A stretch of 6,187 bases of DNA, taken from positions 1 to 6,187 of the forward strand of contig JAUVXQ010000079.1 in the NCBI GenBank assembly GCA_030603505.1, in the 5' to 3' direction. Made by a program: the position numbers and the translations under genes. Every line of letters begins with the position of its first letter. Position 1 is the first letter of the stretch. Source of the stretch: Candidatus Heimdallarchaeota archaeon. GTDB taxonomy: Archaea; Asgardarchaeota; Heimdallarchaeia; Heimdallarchaeales; Heimdallarchaeaceae. Below, in pieces: positions 1-5,472 of this stretch. The notes below the pieces were generated by a model. That model was not told the origin of the DNA, did no database searches, and saw nothing but the letters and a program-made list of their open reading frames with translations.

Positions 1-57
1 GAAATCCAATTTATTTCCTCTTTTAATTCTTAGATACTTTAGAGATAGAAAGTCATT

Positions 58-63
58 AAAAAA
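58..63 (-). terminator. U6 tract after the cysteine-motif membrane protein gene
   Basis: Six A residues on the plus strand give a U6 run on the minus transcript, beginning two bases after the TAG stop at 65-67. Archaeal intrinsic termination can need only a U-rich tract, so this is a reasonable end for the four-frame operon. No stem precedes it. A weak GAGGA plus TTG further downstream leaves open that the operon continues past the window edge. Confidence 0.4.
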
Positions 64-64
64 T

Positions 65-637
65 CTACTGCTCGCTAAATGCATCTCCTTTGTTGAAGCT
101 CTCTATTGCTTTTGCTCTATCAACTGCATCAACCATTCCATCACATCTGGGATGATAAAACTGGTCACAGTTTCTACAAACTTGTTCATTCTTCCTATTT
201 CTAAAACCTGTAAAATAAGCTCTGCTTACAAAGTAGAGAAAGAGCGTTATCAGAATGACTGCAAATGCCCACCAGTTCATTGCTTGAGCAAGAGCAACAA
301 TAGAAACAATAATCGATAAACCTGCTGAAATCATTGCAATTCCAAGAAAGAAACGACTTATGTCTTTAATTAAACGAGGAGGCTCAAGAAAAGCACTAAT
401 GGGCGTAAAAATAAATAAAGATACTGTGGCAGCAAAAGCCATCCAAAATGTTACTTTAAGAACAAAAACTATTATAGGTGCTAGAATCAAGCCAGCAATC
501 ATCCCGCTGTAAAGATTAACACATCCTCTACACACTTTGTGATCCCTTATTATATACATGTGATCATCGAAATTCTTACACAATGGATGATGAGCTAATC
601 TATAAGGGGAAAGCATCCACTTTTCTCTTCTAGACAT
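65..637 (-). CDS. Four-helix membrane protein with paired HPxC/CRxC motifs (DUF2085-like)
   Basis: This predicted integral membrane protein has 190 residues from the ATG at 637. Residues 16-20 (HHPLC) and 36-39 (CRGC) precede four hydrophobic segments at about 42-61, 63-83, 95-117 and 121-138. The tail carries CRNC (154-157) and HPRC (162-165). The N-terminal pattern, His/Cys then CxxC followed by aromatic-xG at the first helix (VCRGCVNLYSG), resembles the DUF2085 family of small archaeal and bacterial membrane proteins; that is recognition by motif, not by search. Four helices put both cysteine clusters on the same side, probably the cytoplasm, where they could bind zinc. The start at 637 has a GGA eight bases upstream and overlaps the TPR gene's end by 8 bp, consistent with translational coupling. 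An ATG at 655 and a GTG at 664 are in-frame alternatives. The function is unknown. Confidence 0.8.
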   Translation of the reverse strand: MSRREKWMLSPYRLAHHPLCKNFDDHMYIIRDHKVCRGCVNLYSGMIAGLILAPIIVFVLKVTFWMAFAATVSLFIFTPISAFLEPPRLIKDISRFFLGIAMISAGLSIIVSIVALAQAMNWWAFAVILITLFLYFVSRAYFTGFRNRKNEQVCRNCDQFYHPRCDGMVDAVDRAKAIESFNKGDAFSEQ

Positions 638-2342
638 TTTTTCTTTCCGCTTCATCTTTATCACTTAAATATATTACATATATTGTATCTATGACAATAC
701 TACTTATCAAATATAGTAGTATTAACAAGTTCTCTTCGCTAATCTTGTCCTGAAATTCTGTTATTTTAGCACTCATTCCTGTAAACATCTGATTAAACTT
801 TTGTTCTAGGAGCTGATTACCAGATGCTACGTTTACTGGATTAAGATTCCTTTGCAATAATTCTATAAGAACTAATTGTTTTTGTTTAATTATAAACTGA
901 AAATCTACTGGAAGTTTTTCTGCCCAATTGATTTTTTGAAGATATTTTTTTGAGATGTATTCGTATTTGATACTGAAAAAAATTGAATCTAGTAAGGTAA
1001 GTAGGTCTATTAAAGACAGTTCACCTAATTTCTTACTGTCTGTAGATAAGACATTAATTACATCCTCTAAAGGAGGTTCATCTTCATTTTCTGAATTGAT
1101 TTCTTTTGTATCTTTTTTTATTCTGACACTCATTTGCTCTAGTATTTCTTCTTTTTTTTCAGTCGAAGAAAAATTTAGAATGTTGTGTAATGTTTCTTGT
1201 AGAATATACAATGAACGCTCAATTTCTGAAAAATTCAGTAAAACAGAAAATTCATCCTTTATGTTTTTTAATTTAATATTTTCTAGTAAATGGAAAGTTC
1301 TAAGAATAAGCGAGTATCTCTGTTTATTTTTTACTTGAACATATCTGGAAATGTTCTTCAAAACTTTAATACATTCACGAAAATCTCCTTGTAATAAGTA
1401 TATCTCAAAAAGCAAATCCAATAGCTCTACAATGGCAGAATCTTTGTATTTAACTGCTAAATCCCTTCCTTGTTCTGCAAATGCTGTAGCTTGTTTATGA
1501 TTGCCTAACCTAAGATATATTTGAGCTTTAGAGTGGTAAATTGCAATAAGACTTCGCTTGTCTTTTATTTCATCTCCTATTTCCTCAAGCTCATTCAGAA
1601 TCTCTAATGCTTCATCTAGCTTGTTTTGAACAACAGCTACCTGACTGAGCATCTGTTTTAATTTTCCATAATCTGGTAACATCTCAACAAATTTTCCTTG
1701 TGTCAGACGATGAATACCATCAATTCCCAGATTTATCATGTTTCTTGTTTTGATAATCTGTTTTTCTTTTATTAGTGCTTCAGTAAAAATTCCAATAAGA
1801 GAAATATGGGCTCTAGTAATATCCTCTTTTTCCTTGGTTTCTAAATATTCAAGATTAATTATTACCTGATCATACTTCTTAAGACTGTAATTCAATCTTG
1901 CTCTGGTATTAAGTACGCTGTGGAAACCTTTCTCATGATCAATTTCTTTGAAAACTTCTTCAGCTTTAATCAGAAATTCGTTTGCAAGTTCCTCGTTAAG
2001 CTGATTTGCATATATAGAGCCAAGATTTAGAGAAACTGTAGCTTCTCCTAGTATATCTTTAGTTTGTTTTCTCAAATTTAAACTTTTGAAATAATAGTTA
2101 ATAGCTTCATCATACTCTCCAAGATAGAAATGCAATCCCCCCAAACTAGAAAATGTGTGTGCTTGACCTTCTTCATTCTTATAAATTTGATCTATAGATA
2201 AAGCCATCTGAAAGAGTTTCTTACTCTCCTCAAAATTTCCCTGTTCCATGTATAGATTAGCTAAATTGTGGTATATTATAGCTCTAGTATCATCGTTGAG
2301 TGAAGATTCATGAAGTTCAAGTAATTTAGAATAAATCTCCAT
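630..2342 (-). CDS. TPR-repeat protein with hydrophobic C-terminal tail (main part of a split gene)
   Basis: This 570-residue protein is built mostly of tetratricopeptide repeats. Clear units lie at about 22-51, 61-91, 101-131, 266-296 and 305-332, with weaker ones near 141-167 and 229-252. They show the usual L7-G/A8, G15, A20 and aromatic-24 pattern, for example NLANLY...G-NFEES and SLGG...GEYDEA. TPR arrays are protein-protein scaffolds; no enzymatic motif is visible. Residues 413-425 are an acidic linker, 426-535 are helical without recognisable repeats, and 538-559 (LLILLYLISSIVIDTIYVIYL) form a hydrophobic stretch followed by a charged tail, which could be a tail anchor. The ATG at 2342 has only an AGGTG 14 bases upstream, too far for a good ribosome binding site. 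The reading frame stays open upstream for eight more codons to a TGA, after which the same frame continues the TPR array. This is therefore probably the larger part of a roughly 669-codon gene. It overlaps the downstream membrane-protein gene. Confidence 0.85.
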   Translation of the reverse strand: MEIYSKLLELHESSLNDDTRAIIYHNLANLYMEQGNFEESKKLFQMALSIDQIYKNEEGQAHTFSSLGGLHFYLGEYDEAINYYFKSLNLRKQTKDILGEATVSLNLGSIYANQLNEELANEFLIKAEEVFKEIDHEKGFHSVLNTRARLNYSLKKYDQVIINLEYLETKEKEDITRAHISLIGIFTEALIKEKQIIKTRNMINLGIDGIHRLTQGKFVEMLPDYGKLKQMLSQVAVVQNKLDEALEILNELEEIGDEIKDKRSLIAIYHSKAQIYLRLGNHKQATAFAEQGRDLAVKYKDSAIVELLDLLFEIYLLQGDFRECIKVLKNISRYVQVKNKQRYSLILRTFHLLENIKLKNIKDEFSVLLNFSEIERSLYILQETLHNILNFSSTEKKEEILEQMSVRIKKDTKEINSENEDEPPLEDVINVLSTDSKKLGELSLIDLLTLLDSIFFSIKYEYISKKYLQKINWAEKLPVDFQFIIKQKQLVLIELLQRNLNPVNVASGNQLLEQKFNQMFTGMSAKITEFQDKISEENLLILLYLISSIVIDTIYVIYLSDKDEAERKNV

Positions 2343-2369
2343 AGATTGATTTTTTACACCTATGCGTCA
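2343..2369 (-). other. In-frame TGA plus eight sense codons joining the two TPR frames
   Basis: The TGA at 2367-2369 ends the 90-residue frame. The next eight codons in the same frame read RIGVKNQS and run directly into the ATG at 2342. With the stop treated as residue X, the sequence EYAMFL-X-RIGVKNQSMEIY fits one TPR unit: A at position 8, L at 11, X at 12, G at 15, S at 20, Y at 24 and L at 27. The downstream part alone (RIG...S...Y) is a TPR half-repeat and would have no selective reason to persist outside a coding sequence. Position 12 is variable in TPRs, so the lost residue cannot be named. CGA to TGA is one simple route. Explanations are a nonsense mutation, a base-call error or UGA readthrough. 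Confidence 0.7.
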
Positions 2370-2639
2370 TAGAAACATGGCATATTCTATATTTACATCA
2401 AATACCTCTTTCTGAGGAAACTGATGTACTTCTAGGATTTCTATGGCTTCTTTAATATTCTCAAAAGCTTGCTTATTTTCACCCAAAAAATAATGTGCCT
2501 TCGCTAAAACAAAGTAATAGTTTTTTTTATCTATGTTACTAATTTCTTGATTTAGTTCTTTATGAGCTAACTTGATAATGCTGGTGTAATCATGATCTTT
2601 AAACATTTTTTGAAGTTCTTCAGCTAAATAGTCAACCAT
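2367..2639 (-). CDS. N-terminal TPR fragment ending at an in-frame TGA
   Basis: This 90-residue, mostly helical frame opens with an ATG at 2639, 34 bases after the stop of the zinc-ribbon gene. Residues 41-70 (YYFVLAKAHYFLGENKQAFE and following) form one good TPR, with residues 10-35 a likely degenerate helix pair before it. The last residues, FDVNIEYAMFL, are helix A of a second TPR whose helix B lies beyond the stop, in the same frame, in the next open reading frame. The product would therefore end halfway through a repeat, which argues against a natural stand-alone protein. No strong Shine-Dalgarno is seen before the ATG. It probably belongs to the same operon as its neighbours. If the TGA is a sequencing error or is read through, this is simply the N-terminus of the larger TPR protein. 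Confidence 0.7.
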   Translation of the reverse strand: MVDYLAEELQKMFKDHDYTSIIKLAHKELNQEISNIDKKNYYFVLAKAHYFLGENKQAFENIKEAIEILEVHQFPQKEVFDVNIEYAMFL

Positions 2640-2673
2640 TTTTTCATCATCAATGTATTAGATATGCAACAAG

Positions 2674-3228
2674 TTAGCTTCTATCTTCTAGTACTATTGA
2701 ATTAGCTACGAAATCGCCTATTCTTCTACCTTCTTCATTACATAAAGGCATAAAAGCATCTATTACGCTAATAAAACATAATGTTCGAACACATGCTTGC
2801 CCTGCTGTAATTGGTAAACCTGTATCATAATCAACCACCATTAGATTCATGGCTGATTTTCCAAAACCTTTACCTGCATTAGGAATAATGTCTTTGAAAC
2901 ACGCTAGAGGTGGACAGAAAGAAGAAATACAACCATCTATAAAATAAGCTAGAACTCTATCACAATAACTAGCTCTTAGCTGAGGGTATGCGTGCTTAGG
3001 GATACCACCACCAGATACTGGCATTTGAGCGGGAGCATGTTGTTGTGTTTGTGCATAAGGTTGAGGTGGAACATATGGAGCCTGTTGAGCAGGTGCTTCA
3101 TATTGAGGTTTTTGAGCTTTCGGAGATGGAGCTGAATCTTTTCCTATTTTTTTTCCACAATTTAAACAAAATTTATCTTCTTGACTAGCAGAAGTTCCAC
3201 AATTTGGGCAAAAATATTTCCTGGACAT
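2674..3228 (-). CDS. Zinc-ribbon protein with P/Q-rich linker and compact RDD-like domain
   Basis: The protein has 184 residues. Residues 5-27 are a zinc ribbon with two CxxC pairs (C7/C10 and C21/C24; YFCPNCG and KFCLNCGKKIG). Residues 30-78 are a low-complexity linker rich in Pro, Gln and Ala. Residues 85-182 match the order of RDD-family signatures: D90-R91, then FIDG (95-99), FKD (111-113), GKGFGKSAMNLMVVDYDTG (119-137), R148, RRIGD (168-172) and a final VLE. RDD domains are membrane domains of poorly known, often transport-related, function. Here the spacing between FIDG and the GK motif is about 20 residues, much shorter than I expect for the family, and only short hydrophobic stretches remain. 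Membrane insertion is therefore uncertain. GGTG seven bases before the ATG supports the start. It is the first gene of the minus-strand operon leading into the TPR frames. Confidence 0.85.
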   Translation of the reverse strand: MSRKYFCPNCGTSASQEDKFCLNCGKKIGKDSAPSPKAQKPQYEAPAQQAPYVPPQPYAQTQQHAPAQMPVSGGGIPKHAYPQLRASYCDRVLAYFIDGCISSFCPPLACFKDIIPNAGKGFGKSAMNLMVVDYDTGLPITAGQACVRTLCFISVIDAFMPLCNEEGRRIGDFVANSIVLEDRS

Positions 3229-3235
3229 TTACTTA

Positions 3236-3239
3236 CACC
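3236..3239 (-). promoter_or_regulatory. Shine-Dalgarno GGTG for the zinc-ribbon/RDD gene
   Basis: GGTG on the minus strand lies seven bases before the ATG at 3228. It matches the GGTG part of the GGAGGTGA consensus and fixes this start over any later one. Confidence 0.5.
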
Positions 3240-3277
3240 AATTTAATGTATTAATTAATTATTTACCAGTATTTAAG

Positions 3278-3288
3278 TATATTTTTAA
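3278..3288 (-). promoter_or_regulatory. TATA-like box for the zinc-ribbon/TPR/membrane-protein operon
   Basis: The minus strand reads TTAAAAATATA here. A start about 26 bases downstream (near 3257) would give a leader of about 29 bases containing the GGTG site, which is internally consistent. A second AT-rich candidate, TTAATTAA at 3251-3258, would place transcription at the ATG itself. The region is uniformly AT-rich, so the choice is uncertain. Confidence 0.4.
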
Positions 3289-3324
3289 CTAAGATGAGAA
3301 GAGATTCCCAACCAAATTTGAGTG

Positions 3325-3329
3325 AAAAA
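3325..3329 (-). terminator. Short U tract directly after the glycosyltransferase stop
   Basis: The plus-strand run AAAAA gives U5 on the minus transcript immediately after the TGA at 3330-3332. There is no stem. A U tract this short is a weak archaeal terminator candidate, noted because it separates the glycosyltransferase from the promoter of the next minus-strand operon. Confidence 0.2.
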
Positions 3330-4553
3330 TCATTTTGATTCTTTAATGATTTTAGTATATGCTTTAAGTAGATTTTTTCCTACTACAGGATAGTCAAAAT
3401 TTTTAAGAGCGTGTTTTTGTGATTTGAAAGCAACTTCCTGGATTTTCTCCTTATTCTTAATTATACCTAATACCTTGTCAACTAAAGTAACTTCATCATT
3501 TGCAGGGTATAACCAATCACAATTGGGGGGTATCATTTCATTCATTGGAGGTTTATCAACTGCTATCACAGGCAAGCCAGAAGCCATAGCTTCAATAAGT
3601 GGAGTACCAAAACTACCTTCTTCAGCGGGATAAAGAAGAACGGCACTTATATGAAACGCTAAAAGGAGCTCTTTATCATCAATGTATCCCGTTATTATAA
3701 CTGAATCTTCAATCCCAAGATTTACTACATCTTCTTTTATTTTTGACAGTAGGGGGCCGTCCCCAACAACTAGAAAAATAATTTTTGCATTTCTTTTAAG
3801 TATCTCAGGGAAAAATTGAACCACTTTGTGTTGGGATTTTCTGTTGATATACGGACCTTGCATTAAAACAATGGATTTTCCTTGATCAACATCATATTTA
3901 TCCCTAAAGGATTCTAAATCCTCAAGTTTTGGAATTTGTGAGAAAGTTTTACAATTTAGTGAGTGGGGTACAATTATTACTTTCTCTTTCATGCTTTTTG
4001 ATAACCTCTTAATTTTTTCTAGTAAAGAAACTGACGTTGTTACTATATTATCACAGTGTTTCACAATTCGTCTAAGAAGTCTAGAATATGGTCGTTTTAC
4101 CCACATTCTTGATTTGAAATTACCAATTGTTACTGCTCCATGTACAGAAACAACTAGAGGTATTTTGATTTGATTCCTTTTTTTAGCTTTGGCAAAATAA
4201 GATGCCGCTACTTCAGTTGCATGAATCAAGGCTATATCAACTTCTGAACTCAGTTCGGTGAATACATCAAATGCTTGCTTTGAGAAACTTCGATGGTTTT
4301 TAGCATAGAAATGTGTTAAAGTACTATAGGCTCCTCTAGCAGAAATCTGCTCTGGAAGATAATAAAAATGGATATTTTCTCTATTCAATAATTCATCATC
4401 AGAGGACAATTTTGTTGTGGTTGCAACATAGATGTCTATCCCTTGGTTCGCTAATGATTGTACTAATGAATAAGCATACCTACGAAGCCCCGCCATAGGT
4501 CCAACGTAAGGAGGTCCTATCTCTATCGTAGGAATGAAGATAGAGAAATCCAT
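3330..4553 (-). CDS. GT4-like glycosyltransferase (GT-B fold, group 1)
   Basis: This 407-residue protein has the usual length and layout of a group 1 glycosyltransferase, which moves a sugar from a nucleotide-sugar to a lipid, glycan or other acceptor at the cytoplasmic face. The acceptor-side domain shows the glycine-rich start (GPMAGLRRYAYSLVQSLANQ, 18-37), the VSVHGA strand (135-140) and VPHSLN (195-200). The donor-side domain shows QGPYINRKS (232-240), LVVGDGP (261-267), ITGYIDDKELL (287-297) and LYPAEEGSFGTPLIEAMASG (307-326). No signal peptide is visible, and there is no membrane helix. The usual EX7E pair appears as E312 and E321 with eight residues between, an apparent one-residue insertion. 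The ATG at 4553 begins the first beta strand (DFSIFIPTI) and has no Shine-Dalgarno, suggesting a leaderless transcript. It is divergent from the helical-protein gene and has no sugar-pathway neighbours, so donor and acceptor cannot be stated. Confidence 0.92.
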   Translation of the reverse strand: MDFSIFIPTIEIGPPYVGPMAGLRRYAYSLVQSLANQGIDIYVATTTKLSSDDELLNRENIHFYYLPEQISARGAYSTLTHFYAKNHRSFSKQAFDVFTELSSEVDIALIHATEVAASYFAKAKKRNQIKIPLVVSVHGAVTIGNFKSRMWVKRPYSRLLRRIVKHCDNIVTTSVSLLEKIKRLSKSMKEKVIIVPHSLNCKTFSQIPKLEDLESFRDKYDVDQGKSIVLMQGPYINRKSQHKVVQFFPEILKRNAKIIFLVVGDGPLLSKIKEDVVNLGIEDSVIITGYIDDKELLLAFHISAVLLYPAEEGSFGTPLIEAMASGLPVIAVDKPPMNEMIPPNCDWLYPANDEVTLVDKVLGIIKNKEKIQEVAFKSQKHALKNFDYPVVGKNLLKAYTKIIKESK

Positions 4554-4573
4554 GTGTAGAAATCTGGAGTAAC

Positions 4574-4608
4574 TACAAAAGCATTTTGGTGAAATTCTAT
4601 CTTTTGTA
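4574..4608. repeat. 8-bp perfect inverted repeat in the divergent promoter region
   Basis: TACAAAAG (4574-4581) is mirrored by CTTTTGTA (4601-4608), with 19 bases between and arms centred 27 bp apart. The left arm is centred about 25 bp before the glycosyltransferase start, where a TATA box would sit, and reads CTTTTGTA on that gene's strand. It could be a dimeric operator or a pair of outward TATA-like elements. Chance occurrence in AT-rich DNA is not excluded. Confidence 0.4.
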
Positions 4609-4637
4609 AAACAAGTAATATTTGTCCAACCACAATA

Positions 4638-4648
4638 ATAAATAAAAG
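4638..4648 (+). promoter_or_regulatory. TATA box for the plus-strand helical-protein gene
   Basis: ATAAATAAAAG is centred 26 bp before the ATG at 4669, the spacing expected if transcription begins at the start codon. This supports a leaderless mRNA starting at 4669 rather than at the TTG at 4657, and it agrees with the absence of a Shine-Dalgarno. Confidence 0.55.
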
Positions 4649-4668
4649 ACTTAGGCTTGTTAGTACAT

Positions 4669-5454
4669 ATGATAGATATAGAAGATGAAATCTACGACCA
4701 AGTTTATGAGAACGGTTTATCATCAAAATCCTTACTGTTAATAAGAGATAATCTTAGTCAAATATCTGCAGAATTTCTTACTGATCTCTTAGTAGATAAT
4801 GTAAATATTCACACTCAATATAGTATATTAATAGAATTCCTTACCGAGATATGGTCACAAAATACTAACTCGAGTCCAAATTTACTAAATTATATCAGTG
4901 GAGTTCTCCACAAATTATTCTACCTTGCTCGTGAATATCCTTTAGGTAAAGAAATTCCAGACTATGTTACTAACGAAATCACTGAATTTCATCAAATGTT
5001 ATGTGATTTTAAATTAGAATGCTTGGAACAGGACGTAACCTTACAAGATGAATCTATTGAAAGAATTAAGTCATTCAAAGAGCTTTTTGAAGTTATAAAT
5101 CAACAAACAAGATTACCACAAAAAATTAACGAAATGTTTAGAATAGGGTCAATACTATTTTACCTATTTTCTCAAAATGAAAATCAGAAATTAAGAAATA
5201 TTGATGAACTTAGTCTCTATCTCTCAAGATGTTTAATTCTTTGGAAATTAGAAGCTTTAACTGATGAAGAAATTCAAATATGTTTTGAACAAGCAACAAT
5301 TAAATTTTCTGAAGAGCTGAATTTAAAGAAGTTTGAAAATATTTTAGCATTAGAAATACAGAATTATCAATTCTTACAATATGGCCTCAGTCATGGGATG
5401 ATTAAAAATACTGCAAGGACATTCTTTGAAATCTATTCAGTTAAAAAAACTTGA
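4669..5454 (+). CDS. Unrecognised all-helical protein
   Basis: This 261-residue protein starts at the ATG at 4669; a TTG at 4657 would add four residues. I do not recognise the family. The sequence looks entirely alpha-helical, acidic near the N-terminus (IDIEDEIYDQVYE), with several amphipathic leucine/isoleucine helices. Examples are residues about 23-60 (LLLIRDNLSQISAEFLTDLL and beyond), 70-90 and a hydrophobic stretch near 155-168 (FRIGSILFYLF), which is too short and polar-flanked to be a confident membrane segment. There are only scattered cysteines, no signal peptide, no nucleotide-binding loop and no clear TPR consensus, although a degenerate helical-repeat scaffold is possible. It is transcribed away from the glycosyltransferase from its own TATA box and converges on the 146-residue gene, 18 bp from its stop. 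Codon use looks like its neighbours', which supports a real gene. Function is unknown. Confidence 0.8.
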   Translation: MIDIEDEIYDQVYENGLSSKSLLLIRDNLSQISAEFLTDLLVDNVNIHTQYSILIEFLTEIWSQNTNSSPNLLNYISGVLHKLFYLAREYPLGKEIPDYVTNEITEFHQMLCDFKLECLEQDVTLQDESIERIKSFKELFEVINQQTRLPQKINEMFRIGSILFYLFSQNENQKLRNIDELSLYLSRCLILWKLEALTDEEIQICFEQATIKFSEELNLKKFENILALEIQNYQFLQYGLSHGMIKNTARTFFEIYSVKKT

Positions 5455-5468
5455 AATATCAATTCAAG
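5443..5468 (-). terminator. Hairpin plus U7 terminator of the 146-residue gene
   Basis: On the minus strand, CTTGAA (5468-5463), a seven-base loop and TTCAAG (5455-5450) form a 6-bp stem directly followed by seven T residues (5449-5443). It begins four bases after the TAA at 5473-5475. The same bases encode the last residues and stop codon of the convergent plus-strand gene, so the terminator is embedded in that gene's end. No comparable T tract serves the plus-strand gene. Confidence 0.65.
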
Positions 5469-5472
5469 CAAT

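Noticed and set aside
1..20. Possible next operon gene at the left edge: GAGGA (20-16) and TTG (9-7) on the minus strand
   Set aside because: Only three codons are visible, the start is a TTG, and a U6 tract precedes it. There is too little to call a gene.
955..1338. 127-residue plus-strand frame opposite the TPR gene
   Set aside because: It is antisense to a well-supported TPR coding region. The Ser/Phe-rich composition is that of a complement-strand shadow.
2340..2372. A restart at the ATG overlapping the TGA (ATGA at 2370-2367) as the start of the second TPR frame
   Set aside because: That ATG is in another frame and meets a stop within about 15 codons, so it cannot express the downstream TPR protein.
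2615..2655. C-box-like ATGATGA followed by a CTGA on the minus strand, suggesting a C/D box RNA
   Set aside because: It straddles the start of the TPR frame, no D'/C' pair is present, and no closing stem is seen. The match is short enough to be chance.
3424..3633. Plus-strand frame opposite the glycosyltransferase C-terminal domain
   Set aside because: It is antisense to conserved GT4 motifs, has no start signal, and is a shadow.
3991..4173. Second plus-strand frame opposite the glycosyltransferase
   Set aside because: It is 60 residues, antisense to the glycosyltransferase, and has no promoter or ribosome binding site.
4523..4726. 67-residue minus-strand frame with a hydrophobic stretch (VLTSLSLLFIIVVGQILLVL)
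   Set aside because: It overlaps both the glycosyltransferase start and the plus-strand helical gene's start, covers the whole divergent promoter region, and has no ribosome binding site. The hydrophobic run comes from AT-rich intergenic DNA.
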